Positions 1-9,137 of a stretch of 64,000 bases of DNA are shown one piece after another; position 1 is the first letter of the stretch; every line of letters begins with the position of its first letter. Position numbers and translations under genes: made by a program. The notes beneath the pieces were generated by a model. That model searched no databases. It saw only the letters and a list, made by a program, of their open reading frames with translations, and had not been told where the DNA came from. Source of the DNA: Rufibacter tibetensis. GTDB lineage: Bacteria; Bacteroidota; Bacteroidia; Cytophagales; Hymenobacteraceae. The DNA lies in contig NZ_CP012643.1 of NCBI RefSeq assembly GCF_001310085.1, forward strand, positions 3,783,501-3,847,500, written 5' to 3'.

Positions 1-876
1 TGCCCCTGCAGACACTGTTTTATTTGAAACTGAGCGCTGCGCCTGAAGATAATAAGGGTTGGCGGGCAGGGTCAGTAAAGGTACAAAGGCTTGAATAGCT
101 AATTCTATGGTGATGCTGTGGTGGAAAAGGTATTCCAGTAGGTCTCGGTCCTGGATAGACACTGCCAGCAAATCCATTTGGTTTTCCTGCACAAATTTCT
201 TCAGGCCAGCCACTACATCATTATACCTCATTTGGGCCACGCTGTACTGGTGGTGCGGGAAATGCTTTTTGATGCTCTTCAGCACCTGCCGGTCAGACAC
301 AATGTTTAGCTCATGCTCAGAGGTAATATTAATGATGTGCACCTCAGAATTGAGGGTGGAGGCTAGTTGGAAAAGCTGTTTCAGGTAAACGGTTTCTTCC
401 GTTTCAAAATCTGAAGCATACGCAATGTGTCGTATTGGACTGAACTTAGCATGAGCCGGTACCACCAACACGGGGCAAGATGCTTCTTTGATAAAGACAG
501 TGGAATTGGTACCAATTAACCTAGTAAGTAGATCACCAGCCCCCTGAGTGCCCATCACCACCAGATCTACGGTCTGGGTTTTTATTACTTCATTCAATAG
601 CGGGATAAGTGGACCGGAAAGACATAAGGTTTCTACTTCTAGTGAGAAGGATTGGTTTAGCTGATGAGCCAAGGTGCCAAGTGCCTCCTCAGAAGCCTTC
701 ATTAACTGGGTATTTACAGACAGCAAAGGAATCCCTTCAGGCATTACTGAAACAGGTACGCTCACGGTGTGTACTAGCAGCAGTCGGCTGCTGGTTTGCA
801 CCGCAAGCGAAGCGGCGTACTGTACCGCATTAGCGGCGTTTTCTGAAAAATCTGTGGGAACAAGAATAGTAGCCAT
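1..876 (-). CDS. Universal stress protein, UspA family, two-domain (3' end beyond window)
   Basis: Cytoplasmic stress protein with two tandem Usp (adenine-nucleotide alpha-hydrolase fold) domains. The frame is open for 292 codons from the ATG at 876 to the window edge. Domain 1 starts MATILVPTDFSENA and ends with GTQGAGDLLTRLIGT followed by CPVLVVP, which fits the G-x2-G-x9-G(S/T) ATP-binding motif, so nucleotide binding is plausible. Domain 2 begins about residue 150 (FSPIRHIAYASDF) and lacks an obvious ATP motif. A -7-like TATCTTTG lies at 950-957 on the same strand, but without a good TTG partner. It is the first of two tandem UspA genes on this strand; a third lies at 41586. Function in a specific stress is not deducible. 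Confidence 0.9.
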   Translation of the reverse strand, partial: MATILVPTDFSENAANAVQYAASLAVQTSSRLLLVHTVSVPVSVMPEGIPLLSVNTQLMKASEEALGTLAHQLNQSFSLEVETLCLSGPLIPLLNEVIKTQTVDLVVMGTQGAGDLLTRLIGTNSTVFIKEASCPVLVVPAHAKFSPIRHIAYASDFETEETVYLKQLFQLASTLNSEVHIINITSEHELNIVSDRQVLKSIKKHFPHHQYSVAQMRYNDVVAGLKKFVQENQMDLLAVSIQDRDLLEYLFHHSITIELAIQAFVPLLTLPANPYYLQAQRSVSNKTVSAGA

Positions 877-949
877 GGTTCGTCTCGGTTAAGAATCAAC
901 GTGTTTTGCTGAATTCAAGAACTAAGGTACCGGGTAGGAAAGGCCTCTT

Positions 950-957
950 CAAAGATA
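950..957 (-). promoter_or_regulatory. Candidate -7 element before uspA
   Basis: TATCTTTG fits the Bacteroidota -7 consensus TAnnTTTG and lies about 74 bases before the uspA start at 876. I see no TTG at the usual 19-base distance, so support is weak. Confidence 0.3.
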
Positions 958-1084
958 GTTGTCAGAATGGCCATTTTCTGCCTTTCTCCTGATGGAGAGC
1001 TACAAGGGTCGTTCAGGTTCCTGCTGTACGGAAGGTTGGCGCAGGAAGTACTATTCCAACCTTCCTCCTTTCTTAGACCAGGGG

Positions 1085-1924
1085 CTATTGTTTTTTATAA
1101 GGCAGTACCACCAGTGGTACAAAAGCATGAGAAGCAATGTCCTGGGTTTTGCTCTGGAAGAAAAGCTGCCAGAAGTTGTTGTTACGGGAGCCCATCACCA
1201 GCAAATCAGCCTTCTGTGCCGTACAAAAATGATGGATAATTTCTTCTACTTTCTTGCCAGTTTCTATATGATAAGACAGGTTTGGATAAACAGAGCGTTT
1301 GCAGATAAGCCGTAATTCAGCCTCTGCGGCAGTACGGGCATCAGGGGCGTCTTCAGGCAAAACATGCAGGAATTGCACCTGTGCATTGTAGACCGCAGCC
1401 AGCTGAATGACAAACCCTATGTTAGTAAAAGAATCAGATTTAAGATCGGTGGCATACACAATCTGGGCCAAAGGCCTGAAGGCAGTATGGGGCGGTACAA
1501 TGAGCACCGGGCAGGGAACACTGCCAATAATTCTGGAGGTCACTGATCCCGGAAACACAATCTCCAGACCTTCGTGCGCCAGCACAATGAAGTCAGCCTC
1601 CATTTCTAAGGCAGCCTGTGGTAGGGTGGAATTGATATCACCAACCTGTAATTCGCTTTCTACATGCGGAAGATTCTGCGAATAGGAAAACAGCTTTTCT
1701 TTGGCCAGTCTTAGCTGCATTTCCCGTTGGCTTCTTTCCTCAGGGTCTGGAATGGGTTCCATGAACGGAACACCGCCAACTGGCATGTGGCGCTTGGGCT
1801 CAGATTGAGGCACACTGTGAAAGAGAACCAGCCGCGCATTCAGACTTTTCGATAATTCTAGGCCGTAGTCAATGGCAATCTGCGAAATAGGAGTGAAATC
1901 GGTTGGGCAAAGTATCTTTTCCAT
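1085..1924 (-). CDS. Universal stress protein, UspA family, two-domain
   Basis: Two-domain Usp protein of 279 residues. The start is the ATG at 1924 (MEKILCPTDFTPIS), the classic Usp N-terminus; the frame stays open upstream to 2038, but that extension does not look like protein. Domain 1 ends around EGLEIVFPGSVTSRI / CPVLIVPP and domain 2 around VMGSRNNNFWQLFFQS / VPLVVLP. Both nucleotide-binding loops are degenerate compared with the canonical G-x2-G-x9-G(S/T), so this may be a non-ATP-binding Usp. It lies 208 bases upstream of the first UspA gene on the same strand; Cytophagales often carry such genes in tandem. Confidence 0.9.
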   Translation of the reverse strand: MEKILCPTDFTPISQIAIDYGLELSKSLNARLVLFHSVPQSEPKRHMPVGGVPFMEPIPDPEERSQREMQLRLAKEKLFSYSQNLPHVESELQVGDINSTLPQAALEMEADFIVLAHEGLEIVFPGSVTSRIIGSVPCPVLIVPPHTAFRPLAQIVYATDLKSDSFTNIGFVIQLAAVYNAQVQFLHVLPEDAPDARTAAEAELRLICKRSVYPNLSYHIETGKKVEEIIHHFCTAQKADLLVMGSRNNNFWQLFFQSKTQDIASHAFVPLVVLPYKKQ

Positions 1925-2036
1925 AGTAGTAGGTTTTAAGGTGCTGAATATGTGGTGTGTAATATATTGTACTGATTTTCTGGTAAATAGGATACTATTC
2001 TGGTAGCGGATGTGAAAACCAAATAGATCAGGAAGC

Positions 2037-2079
2037 AAAAAGAGGGAGCCAGCACCATTTGCTGACTCCCTCTTTTTTT
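2037..2079. terminator. Bidirectional hairpin terminator
   Basis: Inverted repeat with arms around GAGGGAG..CAGCA / TGCTG..CTCCCTC, flanked by an A-run on the left and a T-run on the right. It lies between the uspA start and the decayed peptidase end and would stop minus-strand transcription from the peptidase. Confidence 0.75.
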
Positions 2080-2121
2080 GCGTTTTAAGGTCATTTTTAG
2101 AAAACTAATCCCTAAAACTTC

Positions 2122-3593
2122 TTAGTCTTTCCACCGCCACTCACCGGCTATCTTCAGGGGCTCTTTGAGATTGTTCTGGAGAAGGAAGGCTTTGGTTTCT
2201 TCGTCAGAAAGACGTTAGGACGGAATGGTAGCGGCATCGGCGAGGCCGTACAAAAGCATGGCGCTGAACCGAACCGTGTTTTTTAGTTGCTGTTCGTTCA
2301 CTAAAGAAAAAGAGTCACAATCGGCGTGGTAGCAGTCACCGGCACCGGCTGGTAATTTGCCTCCTGATGATCCACCGGTAGGAATTCCGTGCAACATAAA
2401 GGGTTGGTGATCTGAGTGCAGACCCGCTCTGGACGTGAAACTGTTTTTGAATGTAGTGTCTATTTTAGCGGCCATGGCTCCTATAGACTGGAACAGTTCG
2501 CGGCATGATTCCTGGCTGGCGTTGTAACCTTTTGGGTCATTGGTCATGTCATAATTCAGCATGAAAGCTACCTGGTTCAGGGTTTTGTTTTTGGTGGCTT
2601 CCTCTAAATAAGCCTCAGAACCTAGCAACCCTTCTTCTTCGCCCATGACATCACAAACTCAATGGTGCGTTTAGGCCGAAGCTTTAACGTCTGAAAAGTG
2701 CGGGCCATGTCCATCACAGAGAAAGAGCCGATGCCGTTGTCAATGGCCCCACTGGCCAGATCCCAGCTGTCCAGGTGACCGCCTATCACAATCTTTTCAT
2801 TAGGAAGCGAAGAACCTTTAAGCGTGGCAATCACGTTGCGGGCCTTTATCTTCCCAGAGTTATTGGTCATGTCAATCTTTGCAGTCAATGGGCCATTTTG
2901 CAACTGCTCCTTCAATTTAAACCCATCTTCGCGCCCAATACATACCGCCGGAATGGGGATGAGTTTACCAGTTACAGAAGCTGTTCCTGTTAGAAGTGTA
3001 CCACCTGGAACAGTGTTGATGATGATAATGCCTTTGGCTCCGTTGTTAATGGCCAAAGCCGTTTTCTCAGAGCGGTGTAGGCTGCGGGTGCCTTCGGGTG
3101 AACCCGGCAATACACCCAGGTACACCAACGCGATTTTACCTTTTACAGCATTCGGCTTTGCTGCGTAATCTGCTTCCAGTCCATTGCCCATGTCTACCAC
3201 ATCGCCAGTGAGCGATGCTTTTACGGGTGAATGCGCCAGAGAAACAGACTTGATGTTCTGCAGTTGCTTGGCGTCTTTGCCGGCCTGTAAGGTAAGGGTT
3301 CCGCGGCTCCAGCTTTCCACTTCAAATGGCTGGTATTTTACATCAGAGAAGCCATAAGATTTGAAAAGGTTAAAGGCAAACTCCTCTGCTTTCTTTCCAT
3401 TTGCAGATCCTGTCATGCGGTGGCCTATGGATTTTGAGGCCGTTTTCAAAGAAGAATAAGCTTTTGAATTGGTTTGCACCTCGGTATTGATTTTCTGGAA
3501 AACCGGCAGCCATCCTGGGTTCCCCTGCGCCATGGTTTGGAGGGAAAAAGACACCGCCAGGGCACCCAGTGCGAAGTACTTCTTTTGGAACAT
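2122..3593 (-). pseudogene. Decayed M28 family metallopeptidase (carboxypeptidase Q-like), frameshift plus stop
   Basis: Remnant of a secreted zinc peptidase. The start at 3593 (MFQKKYFALGALAV) gives a signal peptide ending ..LQTMAQG. A PA-type insert follows, then the metal-binding core GGHLDSWDLASGAIDNG. The frame then breaks near 2648: RTIEFVM is followed by SWAKKKGC-stop, while the expected GEEEGLLGSEAYLEEA continues one frame over. A single missing base restores the usual family sequence MFMGEEEGLLGS. A second lesion is an in-frame TAA at 2215-2217; downstream codons still encode the family C-terminus (RLSDEETKAFL .. KIAGEWRWKD) to a TAA at 2122. Two independent lesions favour a real pseudogene. 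An unrelated intact M28 enzyme is at 44510. Confidence 0.85.
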
Positions 3594-3774
3594 ACAAGAG
3601 TGGTTAGTTGGATACCGGAAGATATAGGTTTGCGGGGGAGATACCAACCACGGTTTGCTTTGCGAGAAGAGTAGGGCGTGCCTCTTCTTGCAGAACGGCT
3701 TATCGTTTAAAGGTCCTTTTTTGAAATCTGCCAAGAAATGGAAAAACTTCAAATAATGGTGTGGCAGATAGTTT

Positions 3775-4566
3775 TTAGAAAGCCAGGAAAGAAGGATTCA
3801 GCAAAGAAGGCTTATTGTAGCGCAATTCGCCGGAAAGGTCAGGCAAGAAAATGGCCTGGTTGAGGGCGTTCAGTAGGGCGTGGGCTGCGGCGGAATCCCA
3901 CTCCATGGTAGGGGCAAAACGCGGGTAAAGGTCTGCTTTCTGTTCGGCTAGTAACATGAACTTAAGCGAACTGCCCATGGACACCAGTTCCACATTTTTG
4001 AATTGCTTAATGAATGCTTCTGTTTCTGGGGTGCTGTGCGTGCGAGAGGCAATGATTTTGATAGAGGGAAGTTCGACCAGATTTTCCAACGTTCTCTTTT
4101 CAGGGAGTGGGGTTATTTCTGATTTATTTCTTTTTTCTACCTTGTACACTCCAGTAACCAAAGAACCAGCATACAAGGTGTCCAGGCAAGGGGCAAACAC
4201 CACTCCACCAACAGGTTTTGTGTTTTGCATCAAGGCAATGTTCACCGTAAACTCCCCATTACGTTTTATGAATTCTTTGGTGCCGTCCAGTGGGTCTACC
4301 AGCCAGTACCAGGGCCAGGAAGTTCTTTTAGCGTAACTCAGGTGTGCGCCCTCTTCTGAAAGGATGGGTAATCCCGTGGATTGTAAGTGATGGGAAATTA
4401 CCTCATGGGCGGCTTTGTCTGCTACCGTGAGTGGTGAGTCATCTTCTTTATACTCTACCTTAAAGTCTGCCGAATTATATATTTCTAATATAGCTTTCCC
4501 TGCTTCCAACGCAGCAACTTTGGCGATTTGGATTAGTTCTTCAATGTGCAGTTCTGGTGCAATCAT
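3775..4566 (-). CDS. cysQ: 3'(2'),5'-bisphosphate nucleotidase CysQ
   Basis: Inositol-monophosphatase-fold phosphatase that removes the 3' phosphate of PAP/PAPS in sulfur assimilation, Mg-dependent and cytosolic. The 263-residue length is normal. Visible signatures are DDSPLTVADKAAHEVI, the catalytic LSEEGA, the metal motif DPLDGTKEF and the C-terminal motif MEWDSAAAHALL (usually WDTAAGHAV). The ATG at 4566 is the only sensible start. The gene directly upstream on the same strand is cysC, the PAPS-forming kinase, which is broken here. So the enzyme that handles PAP/PAPS is intact beside a dead producer; a second cysC or another PAP source elsewhere would be needed to explain its retention. 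Confidence 0.92.
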   Translation of the reverse strand: MIAPELHIEELIQIAKVAALEAGKAILEIYNSADFKVEYKEDDSPLTVADKAAHEVISHHLQSTGLPILSEEGAHLSYAKRTSWPWYWLVDPLDGTKEFIKRNGEFTVNIALMQNTKPVGGVVFAPCLDTLYAGSLVTGVYKVEKRNKSEITPLPEKRTLENLVELPSIKIIASRTHSTPETEAFIKQFKNVELVSMGSSLKFMLLAEQKADLYPRFAPTMEWDSAAAHALLNALNQAIFLPDLSGELRYNKPSLLNPSFLAF

Positions 4567-4713
4567 GTAATTAGGTTTTAGCAGAAAGCTACGGGTGTGA
4601 TTGCTGTTGAGCTTTTAAAATTTAGAGACTATTTCAACATTCAGCATCCTAAAGTAAAATACCTTAATGGGGAAAAGGCCCTCTTAGTGTTTTGCCTCCA
4701 GTATTGATTCAAC

Positions 4714-5339
4714 CTAAGAGTTTGTAGGAGAAGTGGTCTTTTTATTTGGTGGAAGAATGACCAGGGGTTCTATGAACTGAATGATCTTATGCAGTGATTC
4801 TTCAATGGTCTCCTCGGCGGTTTTTACTTCAACGTTTGAAGTAAGCGGCGTTTCATAAGGAGCACTTATGCCTGTGAAGTGGGGAATGAGACCCTCTCGG
4901 GATTTGGCATATAATCCTTTTGGATCTCGATTTTCACAAACTTCTAAAGGAGTGTTTACATAAACCTGCAGGTAACGATCCTCCCCAATGATGCTCTTCA
5001 TCAGTTGGCGTTCCTGTTCATACGGAGAGATAAAGGCACAAATAACCAGCAAGCCTGAATCCAACATAAGCTTGGCAACTTCACTACCCGTCTTAGGTTT
5101 TCCTTACGGTCTGTTTCAGAAAAACTTAAATCTTTGTTGAGACCGTTCCGCACATTATCGCCATCTAAAAGAAACACCTTATATCCTTTATGGAATAGAT
5201 AATGCTCCAGCCGCAAAGCCAGGGTGCTTTTACCGGATCCGGAAAGGCCAGTGAGTCATATCAATTTAGGTTCCTGCCCAATCATCTCTTTTCTTTGCGA
5301 CGTGCTGATTTTAGATTCAAAGGGGAAGAGATAATTCAT
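4714..5339 (-). pseudogene. cysC: Decayed adenylylsulfate kinase (cysC), nonsense plus frameshift
   Basis: APS kinase would phosphorylate APS to PAPS. From the ATG at 5339 the frame reads MNYLFPFESKISTS.. to PKLI, then meets TGA at 5256-5258 where the family has Trp, just before the Walker [12 protein letters not shown]. The frame continues through [20 protein letters not shown] and ENLRRV, then shifts near 5084: one missing G separates ENLRRVV from the expected [21 protein letters not shown]. The last part (NTPLEVCENRDPKGLYAK, FTGISAPYE) is well preserved. With both lesions no full kinase can be made; the Walker A half and the C-terminal half are in different frames. The sequence is otherwise recognisable throughout, so the decay looks recent. 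Confidence 0.85.
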
Positions 5340-5730
5340 AGCGAATAGGGCTTTCTTCTAAGCCAATAGAAAAAGGAACTAGGCTTGTTTTTGGAGAAGC
5401 AAGTTACGGGTGTCTGTCCGTAAATCCAGTAACGTCTTCACAGTATAGGAACCGTACTTGGTTAAGAAACACCATTAACAAGCGCCTAAACTTTGTGCGG
5501 AGCTCATTGATGTACCAAACCCTGTACATAATACTAGAGCTAGCCTCACTGGCTAAAATATACTTAATGAAGCATTCCAGCAAAATTAAGGTTGTTACAA
5601 AGCCAACCCTGCACAGATTTGCCAGATGCTTACCACCTTTTTAGTCCTTGAGGTTTTAAATACAAATTAGAGGATAAGCCTATGCAAACATTTTGGAAAA
5701 GGCGCTTAGATAAAAGGTGTCCTGAATCAC
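5340..5730. other. Gene-free stretch
   Basis: No convincing open frame, RNA gene or repeat seen on either strand between the cysC remnant and the next gene. Confidence 0.5.
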
Positions 5731-6189
5731 TTACTGAGTATTTGAAGACTGGTCTTGCTCAAAGTCCAGGAAAAGCCACTCCAAAGCTGCTTCTCTACTG
5801 GTGAACGTCTCAAACTTTGTTCTAAAGGCAATGGCTTGTTGGCTGGAGAGCGAACTGTAAATGCGGTGAATGTCAAGTAGGCCAATACTTTCCTTTGTTG
5901 AAAGGCGGGCATACTTCTTCAACGGTGATTCCAGCAGTTTTGGCGTCATTTCCCGCAGAACCCAATTCTGATCAGCGAAATCCAGAAAGGGTATGGCTCT
6001 GGCATCACTAAACCAGTATTCAGCCTTTTGCTCCAAGGCAATGGAAGCGGCTAAGAAGAACGATTTTCTGAAGTCTTCGGCTGAAGGTCCTGTAAACCAT
6101 TCTATATAAATGTACTTGATATTTTTGTCTACCTCTATCTTCAGGAATTCATCCTGATGTACGAGTTGTGGTTGTAGGTCAATATGCAT
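5731..6189 (-). CDS. SpoIIAA/STAS-like protein of unknown function
   Basis: Small cytoplasmic protein of 152 residues, start ATG at 6189. The pattern is a short beta-rich N-terminus (YIYIEWFTG), a helix, then WFSDARAIPFLDFADQNW, and a C-terminal segment FETFTSREAALEWLF. This matches the layout of the STAS/SpoIIAA-like proteins common in Cytophagales, whose role is not established. A second protein with the same layout lies at 41082 (SILTDLRYLEEY .. FDSMQDAEAWLSEL). Family assignment is by pattern only; no partner kinase or phosphatase is adjacent. Confidence 0.7.
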   Translation of the reverse strand: MHIDLQPQLVHQDEFLKIEVDKNIKYIYIEWFTGPSAEDFRKSFFLAASIALEQKAEYWFSDARAIPFLDFADQNWVLREMTPKLLESPLKKYARLSTKESIGLLDIHRIYSSLSSQQAIAFRTKFETFTSREAALEWLFLDFEQDQSSNTQ

Positions 6190-6636
6190 AATAAGCCAGG
6201 TCTCTTTAGTGAGATCAATTAATAGCTAAATGATATTGTTGCCGTCTGTTGAAGCAAGATATGCAATTTTCAAATCTATCATAAGCCTTAACTTTGAAAG
6301 TTTTTAACTAGTGGTTTGAAATTGATGGTAAATGGTTACTTCCCAAAAGGTTGAACAGTTTAAGTTAGTAATGTGCAGAAGGCTCCCTATTGAAGTGGCG
6401 GGCCTCTCCCGAAGGTTTTGGGTTTAAACCTCACAAGAAGGGAGCTATACAATTGTGCATTTCTATTTATATACTGTGCTTTAAAGCCGTAATAGTAAGT
6501 GCATGGTTCTAAAGCTTGCAAAGCTTAAAAAGGGTGGGGGGTAGTAAAGAAGTGTGTTTTGTGAAGGCTTAATATTCTTACTTGCGTGGTTCAGCAAAAT
6601 TGAAAAACCTGCTGGTAGGTGTTAACTTGCCTGTTC
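6190..6636. other. Gene-free stretch, divergent intergenic region
   Basis: Lies between two divergently transcribed genes and must hold promoters for both. I could not pick a clear TTG-N19-TAnnTTTG pair and see no coding potential. Confidence 0.5.
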
Positions 6637-7794
6637 ATGCGTACCAAAAACTATATGATTACTAGAATTACCTATTTGCTTGTGGCCGGAGCATTCTTTC
6701 TGTTTGGGTGTGCGGGAACAGGACCTATAGACAAAAAAGCCACTGCCGAAACAAAGGCGCTTTACAAAAACATGGGTAGGCTGTCTAAAAAGCATACTCT
6801 GTTTGGGCACCAGCACGCCACTGAATACGGACATGGCTGGTCAGTGCAAAAAGACCGGTCAGATGTAAAGTCAGTGACGGGTTCGCATCCGGCAGTGATA
6901 GGGGTGGACTTCAGCGGCTTTTCAGGGCGGTCACCGGAAGCCATCCAAAGCGCCAAGGAGGCAGTTCGCCAGAACGTAATTGATACCTATAATCGCGGTG
7001 GGGTGACCACGGCAGCCTGGCACTTTTCAAACCCTGTGTCAAGAGGCGGATTTTATTGGGTAGACTCCCTTTCCTTACCAGCAGTGAAGTACATTATCCC
7101 CGGGGGCGAGGCGCATGAACAATATAAAGAAATTCTAAGAGGCATTGGGGAATGGGCGCATAGTGTTAAAGGTGCCGATGGAAAGTTGGCTCCGGTGATC
7201 TTCAGGCCTTTTCATGAATTTGACGGCGGTTGGTTTTGGTGGGGCAAACCACATACCAGCCGTGAAGACTTCATCTCCTTATGGCAGTTTACGGTTTCTT
7301 ACCTCAGAGACAGCTTAGAGGTGCACAATTTCATTTATGCTTTTTCACCTGATAACAAATTCAACTCTGAAGCAGAGTTTTTGGAGCGGTACCCCGGTGA
7401 TAAGTGGGTAGACATGGTGGGCATGGACAATTATGGAGACATGGGCCGTGACCGATATGCCATTGACACAGCTGCTTTTAAGCTGAAAATTGTAGCCGAT
7501 TATGCCAAAAAAGCCAATAAACTCGCCGCTTTCACAGAGACTGGTTTGGAATCAATTCCAGACCCAAACTGGTGGACGAATACTTTGCTGGCGACCATGA
7601 AGAAACACCCCATGCGTTTGTCTTATGTGCTGGTATGGCGGAATGATACCCGAAGCCCTACTCATTACTATGCCCCTTTTCCTGGACAGGTAAGTGTCCC
7701 TAACTTTATGAAGTTTTACCATGACCCCTACACGCTTTTTGAAAAGGACCTGAAGAACATCTACAAACGGAAGAAGTTTTTGGGCATCTTTTAA
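6637..7794 (+). CDS. Glycoside hydrolase family 26 lipoprotein (beta-mannanase type)
   Basis: Predicted extracytoplasmic endo-acting glycosidase, most likely on mannans. The ATG at 6637 (MRTKNYMITRITYLLVAG) gives a basic n-region, hydrophobic stretch and lipobox LFGC, so it should be lipid-anchored; an in-frame ATG at 6655 is an alternative. After the lipobox comes the GH26 opening LFGHQHATEYGHGW. The acid/base Glu is seen in FRPFHEFDGGWFWWG and the nucleophile Glu in AFTETGLE, both conserved. Other typical strings are TAAWHFSNP and VDMVGMDNYGD. Length (385 residues) is usual for a single catalytic domain with no extra binding module. No SusC/SusD pair or other polysaccharide genes are adjacent. 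Substrate is inferred from the family only. Confidence 0.88.
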   Translation: MRTKNYMITRITYLLVAGAFFLFGCAGTGPIDKKATAETKALYKNMGRLSKKHTLFGHQHATEYGHGWSVQKDRSDVKSVTGSHPAVIGVDFSGFSGRSPEAIQSAKEAVRQNVIDTYNRGGVTTAAWHFSNPVSRGGFYWVDSLSLPAVKYIIPGGEAHEQYKEILRGIGEWAHSVKGADGKLAPVIFRPFHEFDGGWFWWGKPHTSREDFISLWQFTVSYLRDSLEVHNFIYAFSPDNKFNSEAEFLERYPGDKWVDMVGMDNYGDMGRDRYAIDTAAFKLKIVADYAKKANKLAAFTETGLESIPDPNWWTNTLLATMKKHPMRLSYVLVWRNDTRSPTHYYAPFPGQVSVPNFMKFYHDPYTLFEKDLKNIYKRKKFLGIF

Positions 7795-7827
7795 GTTACA
7801 GGAATAGCCCTTTTCTCCTTTAAACCA

Positions 7828-7880
7828 TAAAAGCCCTTTCTGCTCGTTTTTCTAAAAACCTGCAGAAAGGGGCTTTTTTG
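7828..7880 (+). terminator. Hairpin terminator after GH26 gene
   Basis: Inverted repeat AAAAGCCCTTTCTGC / GCAGAAAGGGGCTTTT with a loop of about 18 bases, ending in a T-run, 34 bases after the GH26 stop. The next gene converges on it. Confidence 0.75.
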
Positions 7881-7915
7881 TACTGTGATGAACGAATGGA
7901 GATTGCCTCAAAGAA

Positions 7916-8845
7916 CTACTCATAAAAGGAATACCCCTTAGTTTGTTGATTACGCTTACCCGTGGCAATTATCCTGTGCTCCTGAGTTTTCTGGTTAGAG
8001 AGCACCTCGTTTAAGAAGTCTACCAGCAGTTGTTGGTTTTTATGGAACAGTTCTCCGCTATATTCATGGGCACCACCGCAGTAAGTAACCAGTTTTGTAT
8101 GGCCTTGCATCTCTACCAGACGCTGGTAAATAGAATAGGAGCCAAATAGCATAAGCCAGTTAGACGCATTGGTAGGGCAGGTGTGATGGGCTGCCGTGGC
8201 GTAAGGTACCACAGGATCTGCGCTGCCATGGAAGAGCAAGATCGGTAACATGTTTTTTTCTGTTATCAGATTCAAATCCATCAATGCACCAGCACCTGAG
8301 AGTACCCCAGCATATTTGAACGTTGCCGGAAGAGTTACCTTGGGGTACAGGTTCATGGTTTTGTATTCCCAGAAAGCAGCATGCAAAGCCGCCTCTGCCC
8401 CCGCGCTACTTCCGGCCAAGAAGATTTTGTTCACATCTATCTTGTATTTTGTTGCATTCTGAAGAAAGAATGAAGTAGCCAGCCAAAGGTCGTTAGCGGC
8501 ATATTGAAAGGCTTTGATTTTCTCGGGCAGTTTGCCATCACAGCCATAGTTTTTGCCTTTCATGTACAGGGTATAGGAAATAGTAGCGGCAATGTACCCT
8601 CGGTCAGCAAGAAAGGAACAGAAGCTGTGCCCATCTTTTCGGTCACCGGTTGAAAAGCCTCCGCCATGTTCAAAAATAACCAAAGGTAGTTTCTGGCCTG
8701 AAGTGGTTTTCTGGGGCAGAAACAAATCCAGTTCCAACTTAATCGTGTCATCCTGGTAGTAGGTGAGGGTGGTGAATTTTTGCGCCTCAGCCCTACATTT
8801 TACTACTAACATGCAAACGGCTAAGCAGAGAAGAACTTTGTTCAT
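7916..8845 (-). CDS. Secreted alpha/beta-hydrolase (carboxylesterase/lipase-like)
   Basis: Alpha/beta-hydrolase with an N-terminal signal peptide (MNKVLLCLAVCMLVVKCRAEAQ), start ATG at 8845; the frame extends to a TTG at 8854 but the ATG is preferred. The oxyanion motif EHGGGFSTGDR, nucleophile elbow AGSSAGAEAA, acid in HGSADPVVPY and His near CGGAHEYSG form a plausible catalytic set. This arrangement is that of esterases of the BD-FAE/acetyl-xylan-esterase type. It converges on the GH26 gene, so a role in deacetylating plant polysaccharide would fit, but that is inference. A Cys occurs in the h-region, yet there is no good lipobox. Confidence 0.8.
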   Translation of the reverse strand: MNKVLLCLAVCMLVVKCRAEAQKFTTLTYYQDDTIKLELDLFLPQKTTSGQKLPLVIFEHGGGFSTGDRKDGHSFCSFLADRGYIAATISYTLYMKGKNYGCDGKLPEKIKAFQYAANDLWLATSFFLQNATKYKIDVNKIFLAGSSAGAEAALHAAFWEYKTMNLYPKVTLPATFKYAGVLSGAGALMDLNLITEKNMLPILLFHGSADPVVPYATAAHHTCPTNASNWLMLFGSYSIYQRLVEMQGHTKLVTYCGGAHEYSGELFHKNQQLLVDFLNEVLSNQKTQEHRIIATGKRNQQTKGYSFYE

Positions 8846-9066
8846 AAAAATCAAGTGTGCATTTTGAGCCTATTTTGGGAGAACTGCTGGTAAAGAAATG
8901 AAAGTAAGTTAAGTTAAAATCCAGTTACTTTTTAGGTATATGTGTTAAGCCTTAGAATCATTTAAGTTTAAATCCGTCCAAAGTTCTTAACATGAACAGA
9001 AAGCCATTATCTATGAGGATTTACCACATCAAAAAATAATAGTACTTCTTTCTTGGCTATTTCCGT

Positions 9067-9118
9067 AAAAAAAGCCCTATAACGAAGCCGGCTATCCTGT
9101 GAAGAATAGCCGGCTTTT
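9067..9118 (-). terminator. Hairpin terminator of the DUF2382 operon
   Basis: Perfect arms AAGCCGGCTAT (9085-9095) / ATAGCCGGCTT (9106-9116), followed on the minus strand by GGGCTTTTTTT. It sits 20 bases past the stop of the stress gene that starts at 10322. Confidence 0.75.
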
Positions 9119-9137
9119 ACTATAGAACTAGAGGTAA

